From: CAZMSQ01 sp964569025
Lineage (GTDB): Bacteria; Bacteroidota; Bacteroidia; Chitinophagales; Saprospiraceae
DNA length: 49,652 nucleotides
Reading direction: 5' to 3'
NCBI GenBank assembly: GCA_964569025.1
Contig: CAZMSQ010000015.1
Span: 1 to 49,652 of the forward strand
Shown here: positions 48,258 to 49,652 of the stretch, piece by piece
Numbering within the stretch: the first letter of the stretch is position 1
How the letters are laid out: every line of letters begins with the position of its first letter
Position numbers and translations under genes: made by a program
Notes under the pieces: generated by a model
What the model saw: only the letters and a program-made list of their open reading frames with translations
What the model was told of the DNA's origin: nothing
Database searches by the model: none

Positions 48258-48265
48258 TATATTTG
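48258..48265 (+). promoter_or_regulatory. -7 promoter element of rmuC
   Basis: TATATTTG, an exact TAnnTTTG match, 30 bases before the rmuC ATG, with TTG at 48237-48239 and an 18-base spacer. This promoter and that of DUF423 overlap back to back. Confidence 0.6.
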
Positions 48266-48295
48266 ATTATTGCATAACCCATTCCCATTTGCCTT

Positions 48296-49627
48296 ATGAT
48301 TAATCCTGATTCCCTTCAAATGCTCATTCTTGCTCTTACTGCCGGCTGCTTATTCGGTGGCTTCCTTGCCTGGCTCATCCTTCGATCCCGCTTTGTTTCC
48401 CTTTCCGCACTCAATAAATCGTATGTCCACAATGACCGACTCATAGAAGAACAGGCGAGATCTGCCCGTTTTGAAGAACAAGCTGCTTCAAAAGAAAGGG
48501 AGCTTCGGGACCTGACAGAAGTGTATGCAGGGGTACGACGAGATAACGAGCATTATTCTCAGCGCCTTAAAGAGCAGAAGCAAGAGCTGCAGATGCTCCG
48601 TGAGCATTTTGAAAAGGAATTTCAGGTTGTGGCCGGGAGAATGCTGGAGGAGAAAAGCGAAAGATTTTCAAAGCGGCAGAACGCTGAGCTGACGCAGCTG
48701 TTGAACCCACTGAAAGAACGGATACAAAAGTTTGAAGAGGGCGTCATTCAACGCATCAAGGAAGACGCAGAGGACCGCGGCATGCTCAAGCAGCAAATTG
48801 CCGGGCTGACTGAATTAAACACTCAGATGAGCAGAGAAGCACGGGCTCTCACTTCCGCTCTCAAGGGTGACACAAAAGTACAGGGTGATTGGGGCGAATT
48901 GCGCCTTGAACTGATACTTGAGAAAGCCGGGCTTTCTCATAAAATTCATTATGAAACACAGGCCTCACTGCCGAATGAAGAATACAGGCAAAAACGCCCG
49001 GATGTGGTGGTTAATCTTCCTGATGGGAAACACCTGATTATTGACAGCAAGGTTTCTCTGACTGCTTACGAGCAGTACTACCAGGCAACAGACCCTGCCG
49101 CGCAGAGGCAACTTCTCAAAAGTCATGCAGACAGCATCAAAAGGCACATTACAGATTTGAGCAGTAAAAATTACCAACACCTTCCACAGCTCAATTCTCC
49201 GGATTATATTCTATTGTTTATTCCCATAGAGCCAGCTCTCACGCTGGCCCTACAATCTGATCAATCGCTGTTTTTGAAGGCGCTTGAGAAAAATGTCGTT
49301 CTGGTTACTGCTTCTACGTTGCTTGCCACTATGCGGACAGTCTCTTTTATCTGGACGCAGGAAAAGCAGAAGCAAAATGTCCTTGAAATTGCCAAAGAAA
49401 GTGGGAAATTGTACGACAAGTTATGCGCTTTTGTGGGAGATCTTGAAGCCATTGGTCAGCGCCTTAATCAGGCAGCGCAATCGTATGAAAAGGCAAAGAC
49501 AAAATTGAATTCGCCAAGTCGCTATGGAGGCAGTATTTTGGGGCGGGCTGAGAAGATTCGCAAGTTGGGTGCCAAGACGAGCCGTGAGCTGCCAAGGCAT
49601 CTCTTGCCTGATATGGAGGAGGAGTGA
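48296..49627 (+). CDS. rmuC: DNA recombination protein RmuC
   Basis: A 443-aa protein with one N-terminal membrane helix (about residues 6-26), a long coiled coil (about 35-180) and a C-terminal RmuC nuclease-like domain. Marks of the domain: LTSALKGDTKVQGDWGELRLE, RPDVVVNLPDGKHLIIDSKVSLTAYEQYY (PD-(D/E)xK-like core), and LLATMRTVSFIWTQEKQKQN. RmuC limits DNA inversions at short inverted repeats in E. coli. ATG 48296 and stop at 49627; nothing more is coded in the last 25 bases. Confidence 0.95.
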   Translation: MINPDSLQMLILALTAGCLFGGFLAWLILRSRFVSLSALNKSYVHNDRLIEEQARSARFEEQAASKERELRDLTEVYAGVRRDNEHYSQRLKEQKQELQMLREHFEKEFQVVAGRMLEEKSERFSKRQNAELTQLLNPLKERIQKFEEGVIQRIKEDAEDRGMLKQQIAGLTELNTQMSREARALTSALKGDTKVQGDWGELRLELILEKAGLSHKIHYETQASLPNEEYRQKRPDVVVNLPDGKHLIIDSKVSLTAYEQYYQATDPAAQRQLLKSHADSIKRHITDLSSKNYQHLPQLNSPDYILLFIPIEPALTLALQSDQSLFLKALEKNVVLVTASTLLATMRTVSFIWTQEKQKQNVLEIAKESGKLYDKLCAFVGDLEAIGQRLNQAAQSYEKAKTKLNSPSRYGGSILGRAEKIRKLGAKTSRELPRHLLPDMEEE

Positions 49628-49652
49628 GATTGCTTGATGGGGAGCTGTGCTT

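Noticed and set aside
1..49652. CRISPR array, tRNA, prophage or toxin-antitoxin locus
   Set aside because: No spaced repeats, no cloverleaf with CCA-type acceptor, no integrase or phage genes and no paired small genes of that kind were found by reading both strands.

Overview
This window looks like chromosomal DNA of a free-living, aerobic, Gram-negative member of the phylum Bacteroidota. The evidence is an alternative complex III plus aa3-type oxidase cluster, TonB-receptor and porin families typical of the phylum, DUF6089, DUF6580 and DUF5522 proteins, starts without clear Shine-Dalgarno sequences, and several exact matches to the Bacteroidota -7 promoter element TAnnTTTG. The moderate GC content and gene content would suit a Saprospiria/Lewinella-like lineage, but that placement is only a guess. 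I see no phage, insertion sequence, CRISPR array, tRNA or 16S/23S/5S rRNA gene. No gene-free stretch exceeds about 300 bases.

Layout. 1-3.6 kb (minus): a fatty-acid beta-oxidation pair, a thiolase cut by the window edge and a FadN-type hydroxyacyl-CoA dehydrogenase/enoyl-CoA hydratase. 3.8-7.7 kb (plus): an ExbB-ExbD-ExbD-TonB energy-transduction operon that runs into folC. 7.7-18.3 kb: a double-OmpA-domain protein, lepA, a large TonB-dependent receptor-like protein with an extra N-terminal LTxxQ domain, a histone-deacetylase-family deacetylase, a rhomboid protease, an orphan 80-aa protein, a sodium:solute symporter and the RNase P RNA gene. 18.4-29.8 kb: an RsmI-like methyltransferase, nadA, a DUF6089 porin-like protein, carA, enolase, a 7TM-HD (PgpH-like) phosphodiesterase, DUF5522 and DUF6580 proteins, an M1-family metallopeptidase and uracil-DNA glycosylase.

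29.9-45.2 kb is the centrepiece: actABCDEF (a quinol:cytochrome c/oxidase oxidoreductase that replaces the bc1 complex) followed by coxB, coxA, ctaB, two subunit-III genes and a subunit-IV gene. All read in one direction from a good promoter and end at a strong intrinsic terminator. Together they encode a quinol-to-oxygen respiratory supercomplex and its heme O synthase. Directly downstream (45.4-47.0 kb) is a small cassette of a SCO-like protein that lacks the copper-binding cysteines, a DUF420 membrane protein carrying a textbook EF-hand loop, and a small secreted CPMC protein anchored by a C-terminal helix. This is the best candidate in the window for an under-described function, perhaps oxidase metal-centre assembly. 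The window ends with a porin-like beta-barrel, a DUF423 protein and rmuC.

Carbon entry (beta-oxidation, enolase), cofactor synthesis (NadA, FolC), nutrient uptake across the outer membrane (Exb/TonB and receptor) and aerobic respiration (Act/Cox) fit an aerobic heterotroph. No database search was run; all family calls rest on motifs, length, topology and gene order read from the sequence.
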